Assembly (NCBI GenBank): GCA_001599935.1
Contig: BCIJ01000040.1
Span: 65,171 to 129,170 of the forward strand
Direction: 5' to 3'
DNA length: 64,000 bases
From: Holtermannia corniformis
Lineage: Eukaryota; Basidiomycota; Tremellomycetes; Holtermanniales
The position numbers were made by a program, and so were the translations under genes. Position 1 is the stretch's first letter, and every line of letters starts with the position of its first letter. Positions 1 to 12,245 of the stretch are shown here, one piece after another. The notes under the pieces were generated by a model, which saw only the letters and a program-made list of their open reading frames with translations, was not told the DNA's origin and searched no databases.

Positions 1-369
1 GATGCATAGCTGTAGCGCAGCGACTGTCCCTTCTCCCCCGCAGTGCGCTCGCCTGTGCGCTGGTCCTCCATCCTGCGTTGCCGAGCTGTGGTTGTAAAAA
101 GTCAAAGTGGACGTGTCGGGTGGCGAATACGCGGTTCCTGACTAACCCCTCTCGGCTCTCGGCGTTATAATTTGGGTGGTCGGCGTTTTGGAATTTGGAT
201 CAACCCCCCCTGCGACGCTCTCTTTGTCCTCAACACCCAACTCGACTGTAGCGAACGAAAAGCGAGGATGCCAGTACCGGACAAGACAACCTCGACGTCA
301 GTAGCGCGTAGGGTAGTAGCTGCCGGGTATGGTGGTGCACGGGAGGAGCATGCCGTGTCGGACGAGGTC
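1..369. promoter_or_regulatory. Upstream region of the eIF3g gene
   Basis: No coding region is supported here. The stretch includes a TATA-like ttataa at about 166-171 and an 18-bp string (116-133) that recurs once upstream of the DeSI gene at 25754-25771. The 3' part probably holds the promoter and 5' leader of the eIF3g gene that starts at 370. Short open frames on both strands show no family resemblance. Confidence 0.4.
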
Positions 370-3194
370 ATGGCCGCGTATCGATGATGCGTGACCTGCT
401 TCCGGACGACTTGACCTCCCGTCTTACTCCAAGCCAGCAACTACACATTGGCAGGCCGAGCTGACGCTATCATAGAAATTGGGCCGATGACGAGGTCGAC
501 CCCCGTGCGTACCGTCCGACGCGCCACACCACAGACTTGGCCATCACCGGCCTTACCTTCAACAACGCTGCGCCACGCCAATACTGACACTCATCACAGT
601 CGAGCTCCCGCCTACAACAGAGACCACAGACGCAGATGGCATCACGACCATCATCTCGTGGAAGCTGAATGAGAAGGACCAAAAAGTCAAGGTAGGTTTA
701 GCTGAGATCGCCTCCTTGAGTCGGATGCGCGCATTGCGAGGATCGGCTAGGTACTGGGTACCTAGACTGCTTGCGTCTCGTGCATCTGGCTCGAGGGTCG
801 AGCGAGCCGTCGAGTCGGATCGGAGGGTTGATGAGGGGGTGGTCACTACGCTAGACCTGTTTCTTGTTTCAGCTCTCCGCGCACGGATCGGCAACATGCA
901 ACATGCGTTGGCATGTTCTCACGTCGTAGTCTCGTGCGCAGTGCTGGGACAGACGCAGGTATCAGCACGCCGGGTCACACGACGTCGCACAGTCGCTACG
1001 TACGCAGGCGGAGGCAGGACTTGGATAGCCTGTCGCTTCATCCAGTTCTGCCAACGTTTCGGCGTGTTCAGCGAGCGCTTGTATCAACCTTCGTACTGAT
1101 TCAGATGGTTGCCTCTTGACGGCGAGCACGCGCACGCCTTGTCAGATTACGCAGGTACTTGTCACCTGTGGAAGTTTGACGTCGAGGTATGCGCGCATTG
1201 CATCGCACTCGGCCGTTCCGACGTGCCTTTGCTATAGGTCGGGCAAGCGGGCTAGCAGGTGCTCAGCCACCTCTGGGATCGTCATTCGCCATGCGCCGCG
1301 GGATCATCGGTTCCTAGCTGGCTGCACTACTGTACGCCCAGGCGTGCGAGCTAGATACTTCTTGTCTACTCTGCACGACCAGTAAGGGTCAGCAGTCATG
1401 TGCGCAAACAACTTGCGATGCGCACGATCGTGTAGCTAAACCAATGCAGGTCGTCGCCGCGTACCACAGACAGCACGCATAGATCTTCTATGATCTGAGC
1501 TTGGCTGGAAGTTACGCGGCACCCCACTGCTACGTGAAAGCTGCCGACCGCGCATAGTATGGCGCTCGCTACACTGATTTCATCGATCCGCGCACAGCGT
1601 GGCGTTGACTGGGAGTCTCAGCTTTGCGTCGATTGATACATGCTCGAACCAGCCTGGGTCTTCAAGATGAGCTGGCTGTGTTCAAGCTGGACGTGGCGCG
1701 CATCGGCGTACAGAGTGTTCAGCTATTGCTTTGGTTTAGCTGTGAGCCAACTCGAACTACCATGCGCGGCACGGCTCGGCACTAGCAGCCGTCTCGCCGC
1801 CGCGACACTGGGTCCGACCGATCGCCTTGTCTTGACGCGTCCGCATCCAGCGCTATGCAAGGATTTGAAGGCCGCTTCGGCTGGCACAGCGATGGCTAAC
1901 TTGATCCGATGGACAGCGCACGACACGGCGAGGTGCTTTCGTCAGATGCTCATTTTTGCAGCAGCCAAGTCGTGCGCAGCTCAAGCTTATAGTTGGCCAT
2001 ACTTTGCGAGCGGTGCCCGACAGTTTCCAGGAGCGCGATCCAGCACCGGCCTAAGCTGTTCTTCTGGCAGCTGAGGGCTAAGATGACAAGTCGCGCTTTT
2101 TGCGCCCAGCCATCCGAGAAATCGCAGGCTGTCGTATGCGACGTCCACCATCACACGGCTTGTCACCCTATCGCGTGTAGGAGACTTGGCCGAGCCTTGC
2201 GACCAGCAATGATTGCTGCCATGAGCCGATGGTCTGTTCTCCCCAATACATACCGTTTCGGCTCTGTACTGCGGCTTTTCCATGCCAAAATTTAGTAGAC
2301 AGCTGACCACTACCACAGACGACGCGCCGGGTACGCCGCAAGATCCAATCACAGCTCGTGTCGCACACTATCGCTGAGCGCAAGGGATGGGCAAAGTGAG
2401 TCTCAGCGCAGTCTATGTGTCATATGACTGACGCTATTGCAGGTTTGGTCTGGAAAAGGGCAAGCCGGCCGGGCCTGACCGTGCGACGACTGGTGTGGGA
2501 GAGAACATGCACTTCCGGTTGAGCGCTGCGGCCAAGGTGTGTTCATTCTCGGTAGATCAAGCCGTGCTGACTCGCCAGACTGAGCCCGAGGAGAAGGAGG
2601 AGGCGGCCAAGCCTGTGATCGGCAAGGCGGTCGTGTGTCGTCTGTGTCAGGGTGGTCACTTTACGGCAAAGTGTCCGTACAAGGAGCAGCTCGAGGGGTT
2701 GGAGGTTGCAAACGATGCTGCGGCGGAGCCAGAGCCAGGACCGGCTGGACGCGGTCTTGGCGGTGTTGGCGGGAAATACGTGCCTCCGTATGTGCAGCGC
2801 ACGCTCAGGAAGCCACGCCGATTGACATTTACAGATCTCAACGTGCGGGCGCGACCGCGACCGGTGACTCGATGTACCGACGTGGCGACGAGTATCCAAC
2901 GCTGCGCGTCACGTCGCTCTCGACTGATGCCGAAGACGAAGACCTGCGCGACCTGTTCTCACCCTTTGGCGACGTCAAGCGCGCCAACGTTGTCCGCGAC
3001 CGCGACACGCGCGAGAGCAAGGGTTTCGGTTTCGTCAGCTTTGCGTCGAGGCGCGATGCGGAAAAGGCGTTGGAGAAGATGAATGGCAGAGGATACGATT
3101 CGCTCATCCTGAGCGTGTCTTGGTCGCGTGAGTACGGTGATGGCAAGACGACGATGGCTAATGGCGGACAGAACCGCGCGAGCCCCGTCCTTAG
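370..3194 (+). CDS. TIF35: Translation initiation factor eIF3 subunit g
   Basis: eIF3g is the RNA-binding subunit of the eIF3 complex and acts in cytoplasmic scanning and initiation. Eight exons can be joined: 370-377, 476-504, 600-691, 2319-2395, 2443-2536, 2579-2787, 2835-3127 and 3172-3194. The protein opens with MAANWADDE, the N-terminal eIF3g signature. It then has the KVK-TRRVR segment, a zinc-knuckle-like CRLCQGGHFTAKCPYK, a Gly-rich stretch ending GKYVPPSQR, and a C-terminal RRM with RNP1 KGFGFVSF and RNP2-like LRVTSL. It ends WSQPREPRP, as expected after the RRM. The start was chosen because the first two exons restore NWADDE in frame. The third intron (692-2318) is about 1.6 kb, some thirty times longer than its neighbours. 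Identity is secure; the first two exons are a manual inference. Confidence 0.88.
692..2318 (+). other. Exceptionally long intron in eIF3g
   Basis: The donor gtaggt follows the KVK codons and the acceptor is ctgaccactaccacag, after which TTRRVRRK continues the eIF3g protein. The other seven introns of the gene are about 40-100 bp. Many short open frames lie inside on both strands, none resembling a known family. I found no tRNA-like A/B boxes. It could hide a structured RNA or be a relic of an inserted element. Confidence 0.7.
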
Positions 3195-3400
3195 AGCGTT
3201 TGACTACCATGCATCTGTACTTCACGCACGCTCGCTCCGTTTATCGTAGGGGGAGCGAAAGGATTACCGGATCCTACGTAGCTGCACTCCGTTCTGTGGC
3301 GTGTTGCGGCGCGCTGCCGAAGACTTATAACCCGGTTCACCGATGTCAGACCTGCTCACATCCTAAATCACACACCACCCCCTCTATCAACCAATCCGCA

Positions 3401-3614
3401 ATGTGCTTCAGCAACATCCTCGTACAACAGACTACGACGCCTGGTCAGTACACTTGATCTTTCAGCTGCGGTGTGGTTCTGACATGGCTTTGTAGCTGCT
3501 ACGAACCCAGGGTACGTCGACATGGACAAGCCGCAGGCATGCGCTCTGGCGCAGGTCATCGTCCGGGCAGAGGCGGTCAAGGCTGAGCACGAAGCGCCGA
3601 AGGCGGCAAAGTAG
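3401..3614 (+). CDS. Small orphan protein (53 aa)
   Basis: Two exons, 3401-3443 and 3496-3614, join across a 52-bp intron (gtcagt donor, ctgac branch, tgtag acceptor) into a 53-aa protein. It starts MCFSNILVQQTTTP and ends in an Ala/Lys/Glu-rich helix that stops at AAK. A TATA-like ttataa at 3326-3331 lies about 70 bp upstream. The protein has no signal peptide or membrane segment and I do not recognise the family. Support comes from the consensus intron that keeps the frame open, the upstream TATA and the gap between two well-defined genes. No function is proposed. Confidence 0.5.
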
Positions 3615-3822
3615 GCGTCTAATGCATGTCTGCCTTGTGCGATTTCGACATTTCATTGCAAAAGGTTGATCATGCTATGCGACCAGGGTTTGTAGCAATG
3701 GACTGCACTGCGTATATACCATAGCCACCAGCCTGCCACCGTCGCCGTCTGTGCACGTGAAAGTGCGATTGTCAACGACCGCGACTTGCGCTGCGCCGGT
3801 TCACTGTACTCGATCGTACACA

Positions 3823-6233
3823 ATGTCAGCTTCAGCGGCTGTAGGCGAGGTCCTGCGCTCGCCAGACGACCTGCTCAAGCTCGCAGCGTACCGCAAGAAG
3901 CTCACCAAGGAAAAGGCAGCACTCGACGCCAAGCTCAGTAGCGGCGTCAAGGCTCAGCTGGATGCGACGCGCGAAGCATTGCTCAAGCTACAAGCGAGCA
4001 AGGCAGCGGTCGCGTTGATCAGAGAAGAGATGATGTCGATTGAGAGACTCAAAGCCGAGTCTGAACACGAGGGCGAGGCGTTTAGCAAAATTGCGGGCGT
4101 GAGGCTGGTGCGCGGTGGTACATGACCAAGAGCTGATCTGGACCCAGGTATCGACGCTTCATCGCAACTTTACCCTCACGAACAAGATGGTCAACAATTT
4201 ACGATCCATGGCGGATAAAGTAGACCATATAGAGGCCTTGCTCGCCGAGGACCGTGCGCAACCCAACGGTGCCGCCGGGGAATCTCCAAATCTGCTCCCA
4301 ATCCACTTTCAGCTCCAACAACTTGAAGCGTTCCGTAACGAGACACTCCACCAAGCCAAAAAGGCTGACGCTGCAGAGCGAGACACACTCGTCAAGTGGT
4401 TCGAGAAGCTCGATAGCGTCGGGACCGAGTTTGAGCAGTGGCTGTGGGAGATTGCCGAGCGCTTCTTGGACATTGTCAGGCTCGGGCACGGCGGAGTGCT
4501 TGTCCGGTTGGTCAAGATTGTCGAGTTTGAAGGCAAGGAAGACGAAAAGGTGAGTCGGCCAGGCGGGCGATCCAGGCTGACCCCGCAGGCCGTGGCAATG
4601 CGACTCGTGCGCAAGGTCGCCAACACGGACGCCGCGTCCAAGTTCAAGTCGATGCAAGCCAACGCGCGAGTGCTCAAGCACTACCGGCACAAACTCCTAG
4701 CAGCCATGACGAAATCGATTCAAAAGTCGTTTGAAAAGGAATCCGAGCGCGACGGCGACGACTTGCTAGCCCTGATAGAGAACATGGGCTGGATCTACAA
4801 GGACTTTATCCGGATCGAGGGCGACGTCGTGCCATTGTTCCCACCCGACTATGAGATCTACGGCTACCTCGTCAAGGCGTACCATCGGATCTTGAACGAG
4901 ACGGTGCGCTCGATCGTGGCCAGTAACCCCGAAGCAAAGGTGCTGCTTGAACTCCATGCGTGGATCAAGCAGTACCGCGTCAGCATCAAGGAGCTCGAGA
5001 TCCCATCCGCATGGGTCCAACCGCCACTACTGGACGGCAAGGCGCAGGATCTGATCGAGGACTATGTCAAGCTGATCGTCACCAAGCTCGACGAATGGAC
5101 AATCAACCTGATGAAGACCGAGACGTTCGACTTTGCGAACCGTAACTCGCCGCCCGAGGCGGGCGATGACGGGCTGTATGGCATGCAGGGCGCCGTCATC
5201 CTGTTCCAGATGGTCAATCAACAGGTCGACCTCGCCGCGGATTCGGGCCAGGGCGCGGTATTGGCGCGCGTCGTGACCGAATCCTCGGCCGTCATGCGCC
5301 GCACCCAATCCGAGTGGCTGCGCCTCGTCGATGTCGAGGCCAAGAAGCAGATTGAAAAGCCCGACGAGGTGCCGGCCGGTCTGGTCGAATACGTCATTGC
5401 GCTCGCCAACGATCAGCTCAAGTGTGCCGATTATGCCGAGGCACTCTCAACCCGGCTCGAGCCAATCGTCTCGCCAAAGTACAAGTCGGTGATCGCCGAG
5501 CGACTGAGCGAAGCCATCGATGGCTACCTCGATGTCGCGAAAAAGTGCACCCAGGTCTTGATCGACCTCGTGTTCAACGATCTCAAGACGGCCAGCAAGG
5601 CGCTCATCACGCCTCAATGGTACACCGACACGCTCGTCAGCCAGATTGTCGAGACGATGCGCGACTACATGGGCGACTACCAAGCGCACCTCAACCCGTC
5701 CATCTTTGACATCCTGATCGAAGATCTACTCGACGCCTACCTCGCAGCCTACCTCAGTGCGCTGAGACGTGCTCCCGCCAGGGCGCTACGGATGCCAGGC
5801 GCCGTCGAGCGAATCAAGCAGGACACGTCACTCGCGTTCGACTTTTTCGCAGGGTACAAACCCGCACAGGATCTCGAACAGAGCTTTGAGATCCTCGACA
5901 TGATCGTCGCCATGCTCTCGGCGTCCAGTCAGATGGTCTTTATGGACTATTGGTCGTTTGCGAAAAAGCACGGTCCCCAGCTACCGTTCATCGAGGCTCT
6001 CATGAAGGCCCGGGACGACTTTGATCGCGCAATGGTCAATGAGTTGATCGACACTCTGAAACGCAAGGTCAAGGAGGAGGGCCTGACAGATCCAGAAGAG
6101 CCAACGATCATGGTGCGTCTCAACAGTAGGATGTGGGCCGAGCTTACCCCCCCAGGTCAAAGTGCAAGCCGGCCTCGGTGGTCTGTTGTCCAACCTTTCT
6201 TCGCTGGCTGCAGGTTACGCCGGACGACTATGA
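3823..6233 (+). CDS. SEC6: Exocyst complex component Sec6
   Basis: Sec6 is a core exocyst subunit that tethers secretory vesicles to the plasma membrane. The exons are 3823-4098, 4148-4549, 4589-6112 and 6156-6233, giving about 759 aa, close to the usual Sec6/EXOC3 length. The N-terminus is a long coiled coil (Lys/Glu/Ala-rich, residues about 20-140). The C-terminal half is the helical CorEx rod, with the recognisable stretch LAFDFFAGYKPAQDLEQSFEIL and MVFMDYWSF. The 39-bp intron at 4550-4588 is a multiple of three without a stop, so its retention would only add 13 residues. The last exon reads VKVQAGLGGLLSNLSS to the stop. A second acceptor 52 bp downstream would give a longer tail running into the converging gene and was not preferred. 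Confidence 0.88.
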
Positions 6234-6296
6234 GCTCCAGACGGACATTACATGTAACCACCACATTGTATCTGCATCAATGTATAATACTACACC

Positions 6297-9206
6297 TCAA
6301 TCGACCTTGGCCTTGTCGCTGCCCGGCTGGGTGGCGCGATTCGGCAGGATGGCTGCCAAGGCATCGATCTTGGCAAATTGCCAAGGGAAGCGCGAAGGGT
6401 ACAGGAAGGGGCGCATGTCAAACCCTGTGCTTGTCAGTGGTTTGACAGCGTGAGCATCTGCACAAACGGTTGTCATCCGGACTGTACGACTCCATGTGTA
6501 CCGATGGCGTGAGCGTCGTCCTGGGGCTCAGTCAGGACAACGTCTAACCGAGTACAACTCACATCTTGTGGCGATTACGCGCATGCTCGAAGAAAAAGTG
6601 CTTGACCTTGTCGGCAATCTACAATCTCGATGAGTATCCAGCATGCATCGGTCGCCACGGACCTCGATTGGCGACAAGAACGAGCCCCACTCTTGAAGGA
6701 GCTTGCCGAACATGCTGAACGGTCCGCACTTTTCCACTTTGCGTAGTCGGCCGTAGACGGAGAGTTCATCGTACGTCATGCCCATATCGGCCTGGGTTGT
6801 TAGTGGCGAGATGCACAACCGGGCGCGCTCTTTACCTCGTCCGCTTGAACATACGTCTCGGAGATGGGCTCGAGCTCGGCCGTGGGTACAGCCGTGATGA
6901 AGCTTGGCGAAAGAATCAGCGGCCTCGCGAGCCGTTCTCGGACGAGACGGACCTCTGGAGGATCGGCAGGTCAAACGCAGTCTGACCGTACGCGATGAAC
7001 TTTTTCAGGTCGGCTTTGCTGATCCCGCCGATCGGGTTGATATCGGCGCTTGAGCAGCTGCAGCCTGTCAGTATGGCCTCGGCATAGGGCAGCCAACACT
7101 CACTCATACTTGGTCAAGTAGCCGCGCAAGCTCTCATCTACATTGGCGCTTCCCAGAACAAGCAATCCTCCGACTCGACCACGCGCCCAGGGCAGTAGCT
7201 GTGCAAAGAGGTAGGCTAGCACCATACGAAGTCGGGCTTGAATGTTTTGCAGCGCCAGGTTCTCGGCCGGAGTCCCGCCGTGCGCTTTGAAGCGCGGCTT
7301 GTTGCCGGTCACAAAGGCAAACAGCTCGCGAACGGCAGTCACGACCGTGTCCATGTTCAAGTCGACATGGTAGCTGCCACCGTCAGCTGTCGATCCAAGA
7401 GAGTGGCAATGATCCGGCGCACCTGCCGATAGCATCTGCCAAGTCCTTGGCCCGCTTGCGAGTCTCAATGCTCGAGTTTTCTGTACCCATGTAGCAGGTG
7501 TGGAAGATGCGGCCTGCGTACTCCTTGGGATCTGTCGGGATGTAATTGGAGTGCTCTGGCTCGCCAGCGATACGTCGAGCGTCGTTGATGACTTGCTGCT
7601 CTGCAAAGTGTCAGCCAGGGCTTTCAAGCGGGTCGAGTGACTCACCCCCGCGCCCGGCGGCCTCGACAACCAACCTACACATCGAGTGCACAATGACGGC
7701 CGTGGCACAGCTATCAATGCCGCCACTGAGCGGCAGAAAGTAACCCTGAGTGCTCGATCGTCGTAGGTAGTCCCACATCCAGCAAGCCGGACCGAGGCTG
7801 TCGCGCCGTCAGTGATGCGCACTGTACATGGACATGGACACTGACGCAATCTCCTCCTCTGGCGAATGGTAGCGAACCTCGACTTGTCCGACCCTCGTCT
7901 CGTCCTCGCCGATGCGGATCCCGTGACCGCCATCAAGGCGCATGTCGACGCGAACGCGCTGATACGCCTCGGAAGCGGCGCTTTGCATCCGACGGCTGCT
8001 TCCCGTACGGTGTGCACGGACAGCCTCGAGGTCAATGGTGGCTGTGACGACTTCGACGTCGTTGAGCGAAAACTGCGAGCCTTGAGCGAGGATGACACCG
8101 TTGAGTGCAATCATGCAGGCTCCATCGTAGTAGAGGCGATCGCCGTCACAACCTTGCTGATTGGCATAGAGGTAGATGCCGCCGAGCTGGAACATTGTCA
8201 ACTCGGGCTAGCACGAGTAGCGGCGTACCTTCATGGTAGCCTCCTTGATCAAGTCTACCCGACGGTTCAGTTTGCGCAGCTCGTGGTGGCTAGCCGATGA
8301 GTTTGTAAAGATCTCGACACCGTCCAGGCCCATCAAGATGTGCGGCCTGGCACGTCAGTACACTCGAGAATGGTGGTGACGACTCACGACGCAGGCGTAA
8401 AGAGCTCTTCACACAATTCGACACCGATGACCGTGTCCTCTGTCGCCACCACGGCGTCACCGAACGGTACGATGGACTGGGGAATATGAGCTTCGCTGTT
8501 GATTGCCTCGACCATTCCTACCTGACCGGTCACGTCCCTAATGATGCGAGGCAAAGGGTGGTCCTCGGTCTGGCGATGTTTATTCCACGGCGTAAAGTGC
8601 CGCAACTCGCGCTAGGCAGTCAGCCACACCCATAGCCAAGGTCGACGCACATAGTTGCCATCATTGGCCATCCACATCTTTGGCCTGATCATGACAATCT
8701 TGCGATCGGCAATGATGACACGGCAGTTGTAGGTATTGTTCTTGTGCGTCATCGGCCTGCTTTCGTCAGTCGTGCCCGCCGCTCTGTGGGTGAGCATACG
8801 CACATGCCGACATCACAGACGATGCCCTTGGCTTCCTCACTCTGCAAGATCTTGGCTAGGACCTCCCACGAGTGCAGGATGGTGTCACCCTCGAGGAAAT
8901 GGTCCAAGCAGCCATAGCCTGGGATCTCGAGCTCGGGACCGACTCGGAGCGTCGCGCCTTTGGCTTTGGCTTGAGCGATGGACGAGAGGATGCGTGCGAG
9001 GTTGCCCTGTGTACATCAGTGTTGATAAATGAACGTCGTGGCCTGTGCAGACCTCAAAGTCGAGTGCCCATTGATTGAGCGAGCTGGCTTGGTGTGAGTT
9101 TGGTCGACACGACTGTCAGAGCCTGCGTACCAGCTGCGACCGTGTCAGTAGAGGATCCGGCTGATCAGAGACTGCACACTGACGTGGCTACAGTGACCAA
9201 GTGCAT
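6297..9206 (-). CDS. QNS1: Glutamine-dependent NAD(+) synthetase
   Basis: This enzyme makes NAD+ from nicotinate adenine dinucleotide, ATP and glutamine, the last step of both de novo and salvage routes. About fifteen short introns are needed. The start MHLVTVAT (9206-9184) joins to [12 protein letters not shown], the standard nitrilase-domain opening. The N-terminal glutaminase domain shows the catalytic Lys in [14 protein letters not shown] and the catalytic Cys in GVELCEELF. The synthetase domain has the ATP P-loop [13 protein letters not shown], and further on [33 protein letters not shown]. The C-terminus [23 protein letters not shown] is typical of fungal enzymes. The stop lies 64 bp from the converging SEC6 stop. 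Exon edges were read down to the base for the first six introns and only approximately for the rest. Confidence 0.92.
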
Positions 9207-9556
9207 GATGGAACGGCAGTCAATCGCAATCTTCAAGAGTGCAAGACGCCCACAGCAAGCAAGAAGCGGCAGCGGACATTGTTCAATCTCCGTCGGCGCA
9301 TCCTTGACCTCTCCTCGTCCACATCCTCGACATCTCTTGCCCGGTGCGCGCTCATCGTGTACACCAGCACCCTCTACAAGACTGCGCAAGACAGGACAGT
9401 GGCCGGTTGAGCAGACTTTCATTTTTCCAAGTACAATATCACAACTCGCGCTCAACTCCTCGTCCTCGCCTCTCGTCAACCCTAACTATGCCAGATGGAT
9501 GGGGGATGCAAAACATGGAAACAGGCTGTTGAAGCATAAGGCTCTTGAGCGAGCGC
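9207..9556. promoter_or_regulatory. Region between QNS1 start and MET6 end
   Basis: Both neighbours are on the minus strand, so this 350 bp holds the QNS1 promoter and leader and the MET6 3' end. T-rich runs occur near 9420-9430. No gene is supported. Confidence 0.4.
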
Positions 9557-12245
9557 TTAGGCGTAGGTCGCACGAGCCCACTTGGCGGCCTCGACAACGT
9601 TGGTGAGCGACTCCTCGACCTCTTTCCACTGGCGCGTCTTCAACCCGCAGTCGGGGTTGATCACGAGCAGGTCGGTGTTGAGGACCTCGGCCATGGCCTT
9701 GATGCGGTCCTTGATCTCCTGCTGACCCGGGACACGGGGCGAGTGGATGTCGTACACTCCGGGACCAATCTCGTTCGAGTAGCCGAAACGCTTAAACGTC
9801 TGCAACAGCTTGAGGTCCGCCTTGGAGGCCTCGATCGAGATGACGTCGGCGTCGAGGTCCTGGATCGACTTGAAGACGTCGTCAAAGTCAGAGTAGCAAA
9901 AGTGCGAGTGCACCTGGACAGAGTCCTCGACACCAGAGGTCGACAGCTTGAACGAGTCGACAGTCCACGAGAGGTAGGCGTCCCACTCGGCGCGGCGGAG
10001 AGGAAGACCCTCACGGATGGCGGCTGCGATCCGTCAGCATCACTATATATTCTAATAATCAACTCACGCTCGTCGACCTGGATGACGTTGATGCCGTTGG
10101 CAGCAAGGTCGTTGACCTCGTCACGGAGGGCAAGAGCGAGCTGCTTGTACTGGGTCTCCTTCGAGACGTCGGCACGGGGGAACGACCAGTTGAGGATGGT
10201 GACGGGACCAGTCAACATGCCTGCAGTTGTCAGCGGCGTTCCCTACACTCGCATCGTCCATCCTCACCCTTCATGGGGGCCTTGGTAAGAGACTGGGCGT
10301 ACGTGGACCAGCGGACAGTCATGGCGTTGGGGCGCGAAACGTCCGAGACGACAATGGGGGGACGGACGTAACGCGAACCGTAAGACTGAACCCAACCAGC
10401 CTGGGTGAAGACAAAGCCGTTGAGAAGCTCGCCGACTGTAGGGTCAGCAGCGCCCTAGCACAGGAAGCAAACACTCACAGTACTGAACCATGTCGTTGCG
10501 CTCGGGCTCGCCGTGGACAAAGACGTCGAGTCCGACCTTCTCCTGGAACTTGACAGAGTTCTGGATCTCCTGCTCCATGGCCTGCTCGTACTGCTCCTTG
10601 GTGAGCTCACCCTTGCCAAACTTGGCACGGGCGGTACGGATCGCCTGCGTCTGAGGGAACGAGCCGATGGTCGTCGTGGGGAACTTGGGCAGGTTGAGGT
10701 GCTTCTTCTGCGCAGCGCGGCGCGTCTCGAAAGGCGACTTGCGCTTAAGCTGCTCGGGCGTGATGGCGGCCACGCGGTCACGGACGGCCGAGTCGGACTG
10801 GCGCTCAAACTCGCGGCGGGCGGCAATGTCCTTGGTGTTGGCCTCGAACGCGGCCGACTCGTCACCCTTGAGGGCAGCAGCGAGGACGGCGACCTCTTCG
10901 GCCTTCTCGTAGGCGAACGAGAACCACGCCTTTTGCTCGGGGGTGAGCTTGGTCTCGGAAGCGAGGGTGACGGGGGTGTGGAGGAGCGACGACGAGGTGG
11001 CGACGGCGACACGGTCGGCGCCGAGCTCGGCAATGGCCTTCTCGGCGAGCGCCTTGGCGGCCTTGAGGTCAGTCTTCCAAATGTTACGGCCAGACACGAG
11101 ACCGAGCGAGAGGGCAATCTTGGTCGGCTTGAGGGCGGCAACGACCTCGTCGAGCTGGTCGGCGGCACGGTCGAGGTCAATGTGGAGAGTGGCAATCGGG
11201 AGCTCCTTGAGGAACTCGATCGACTTGCCGATGCGGCCGTAGTAGGTCGCGAGGGTGATGGGGGGCGAAACGGGGGCAAAGGCCTCGTAGGCCTTCTTGA
11301 ACTCGGCGCCAAGAGTCTCTCCGACGTCACGGACAAGGACGGGCTCGTCAATCTGGACGGCCTCGACACCGGCCTCCTTGAGCTGCTTGAGGAGCTCGAC
11401 GTAGACGGGGATCAAAGCATCGAGCGAGTCGAGAGGCTTGTAGCCCTCGGGGGCGCCACGGGCAGCCTTGGCGATCGAGAGGTAGGTCAAGGGGCCAACA
11501 AGGACAGGGCGGGTGGTGATGCCGAGCTCCTTGGCCTCCTTGTACTCGGCCAACTGCTGGTTGTAGTTGAGCTTGAACTCGACCTCGGGCGAGACCTCGG
11601 GCACGATGGCGTGGTAGTTGGAGTCGAAAAACTTGACCATCTCACCAGCCTGGAGGTCGACACCCTTCTCGAGCTCCTGGTGACCACGGCCCATAGCTAG
11701 GAGCATTGGTCAGATCACGTGATCGGACAGTTGTAGCAGAAACCTACCGAAGTAGATCTGGAGGTCGTTCAAACCCGAGTCCTTGTAGCGCTTGGGGATC
11801 TGCGTAATGTCAGTTGTGACCTAGCCGAGGCTCGCTCGGACACTTACGACGTTGAACGCGTTGGAAGCGTCAAGAACGTGGTCGTAGAGGGTGAACTCGC
11901 CGCTAGGGAGGGTGAGCTGAGCACTGGCTGTGAGCAGTGAACGTACGACGAGATCGAGTCGACGCCGCGCGACTTGGCAGCCTCCCATCGCTGCTTGCGG
12001 ATCGACTTGGCGACCGACTGGAGCTCCTCGGCCGAGATGGCGCCCTTCCAGTACGACTCGAGCGCTGTGTAGGAGCCGCGCGGTCAGTATGCGATAGCCA
12101 TAGATTCAGGCCGTGTACAAACCCTTCTTGACCTCCCTGTTGAACGACGCACGGGCGTCAGCTCTGCACGTCCCATCGTCCCACTTTCGCAAACTGACCT
12201 CTTCTCACCGATCCTTGGGATCCCGAGCACGGCAGAGTAGACCAT
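9557..12245 (-). CDS. MET6: Cobalamin-independent methionine synthase (MetE/Met6)
   Basis: The enzyme transfers a methyl group from 5-methyltetrahydropteroyltriglutamate to homocysteine in the cytosol. The start [17 protein letters not shown] (12245) is the canonical MetE N-terminus, and about eight introns are spread over the gene. The N-terminal barrel runs through [29 protein letters not shown]. The linker and C-terminal barrel contain [12 protein letters not shown] and the zinc site residues His and Cys in HSHFCYSDF and Cys in [12 protein letters not shown], close to the C-terminus. Length is that of the family (about 765 aa). A Cbf1-type palindrome sits in one intron (11713-11724). A long plus-strand open frame (10513-11700) is an artefact of the strong codon bias here, which itself suggests high expression. 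Confidence 0.95.
11713..11724. promoter_or_regulatory. Palindromic CACGTG element in a MET6 intron
   Basis: The 12-bp perfect palindrome gatcacgtgatc lies inside a MET6 intron. Its core CACGTGA is the known binding motif of Cbf1-type bHLH factors, which regulate sulfur amino acid genes in yeasts. That it functions here is an inference. Confidence 0.35.

Noticed and set aside
692..2318. Open frames inside the long eIF3g intron as genes
   Set aside because: None has a family resemblance, a convincing start context or introns that extend it; all are of random length for GC-rich DNA.
6156..6453. Longer SEC6 C-terminus through a later acceptor (VTPDDYELQTDI...)
   Set aside because: It would run about 200 bp into the converging NAD synthetase coding region; the earlier acceptor gives a short natural end 64 bp before it.
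10513..11700. 395-codon plus-strand open frame
   Set aside because: It is the antisense shadow of MET6 and is rich in Leu/Glu/Gly/Asp/Arg as expected from the complement of biased codons; MET6 itself is unmistakable.
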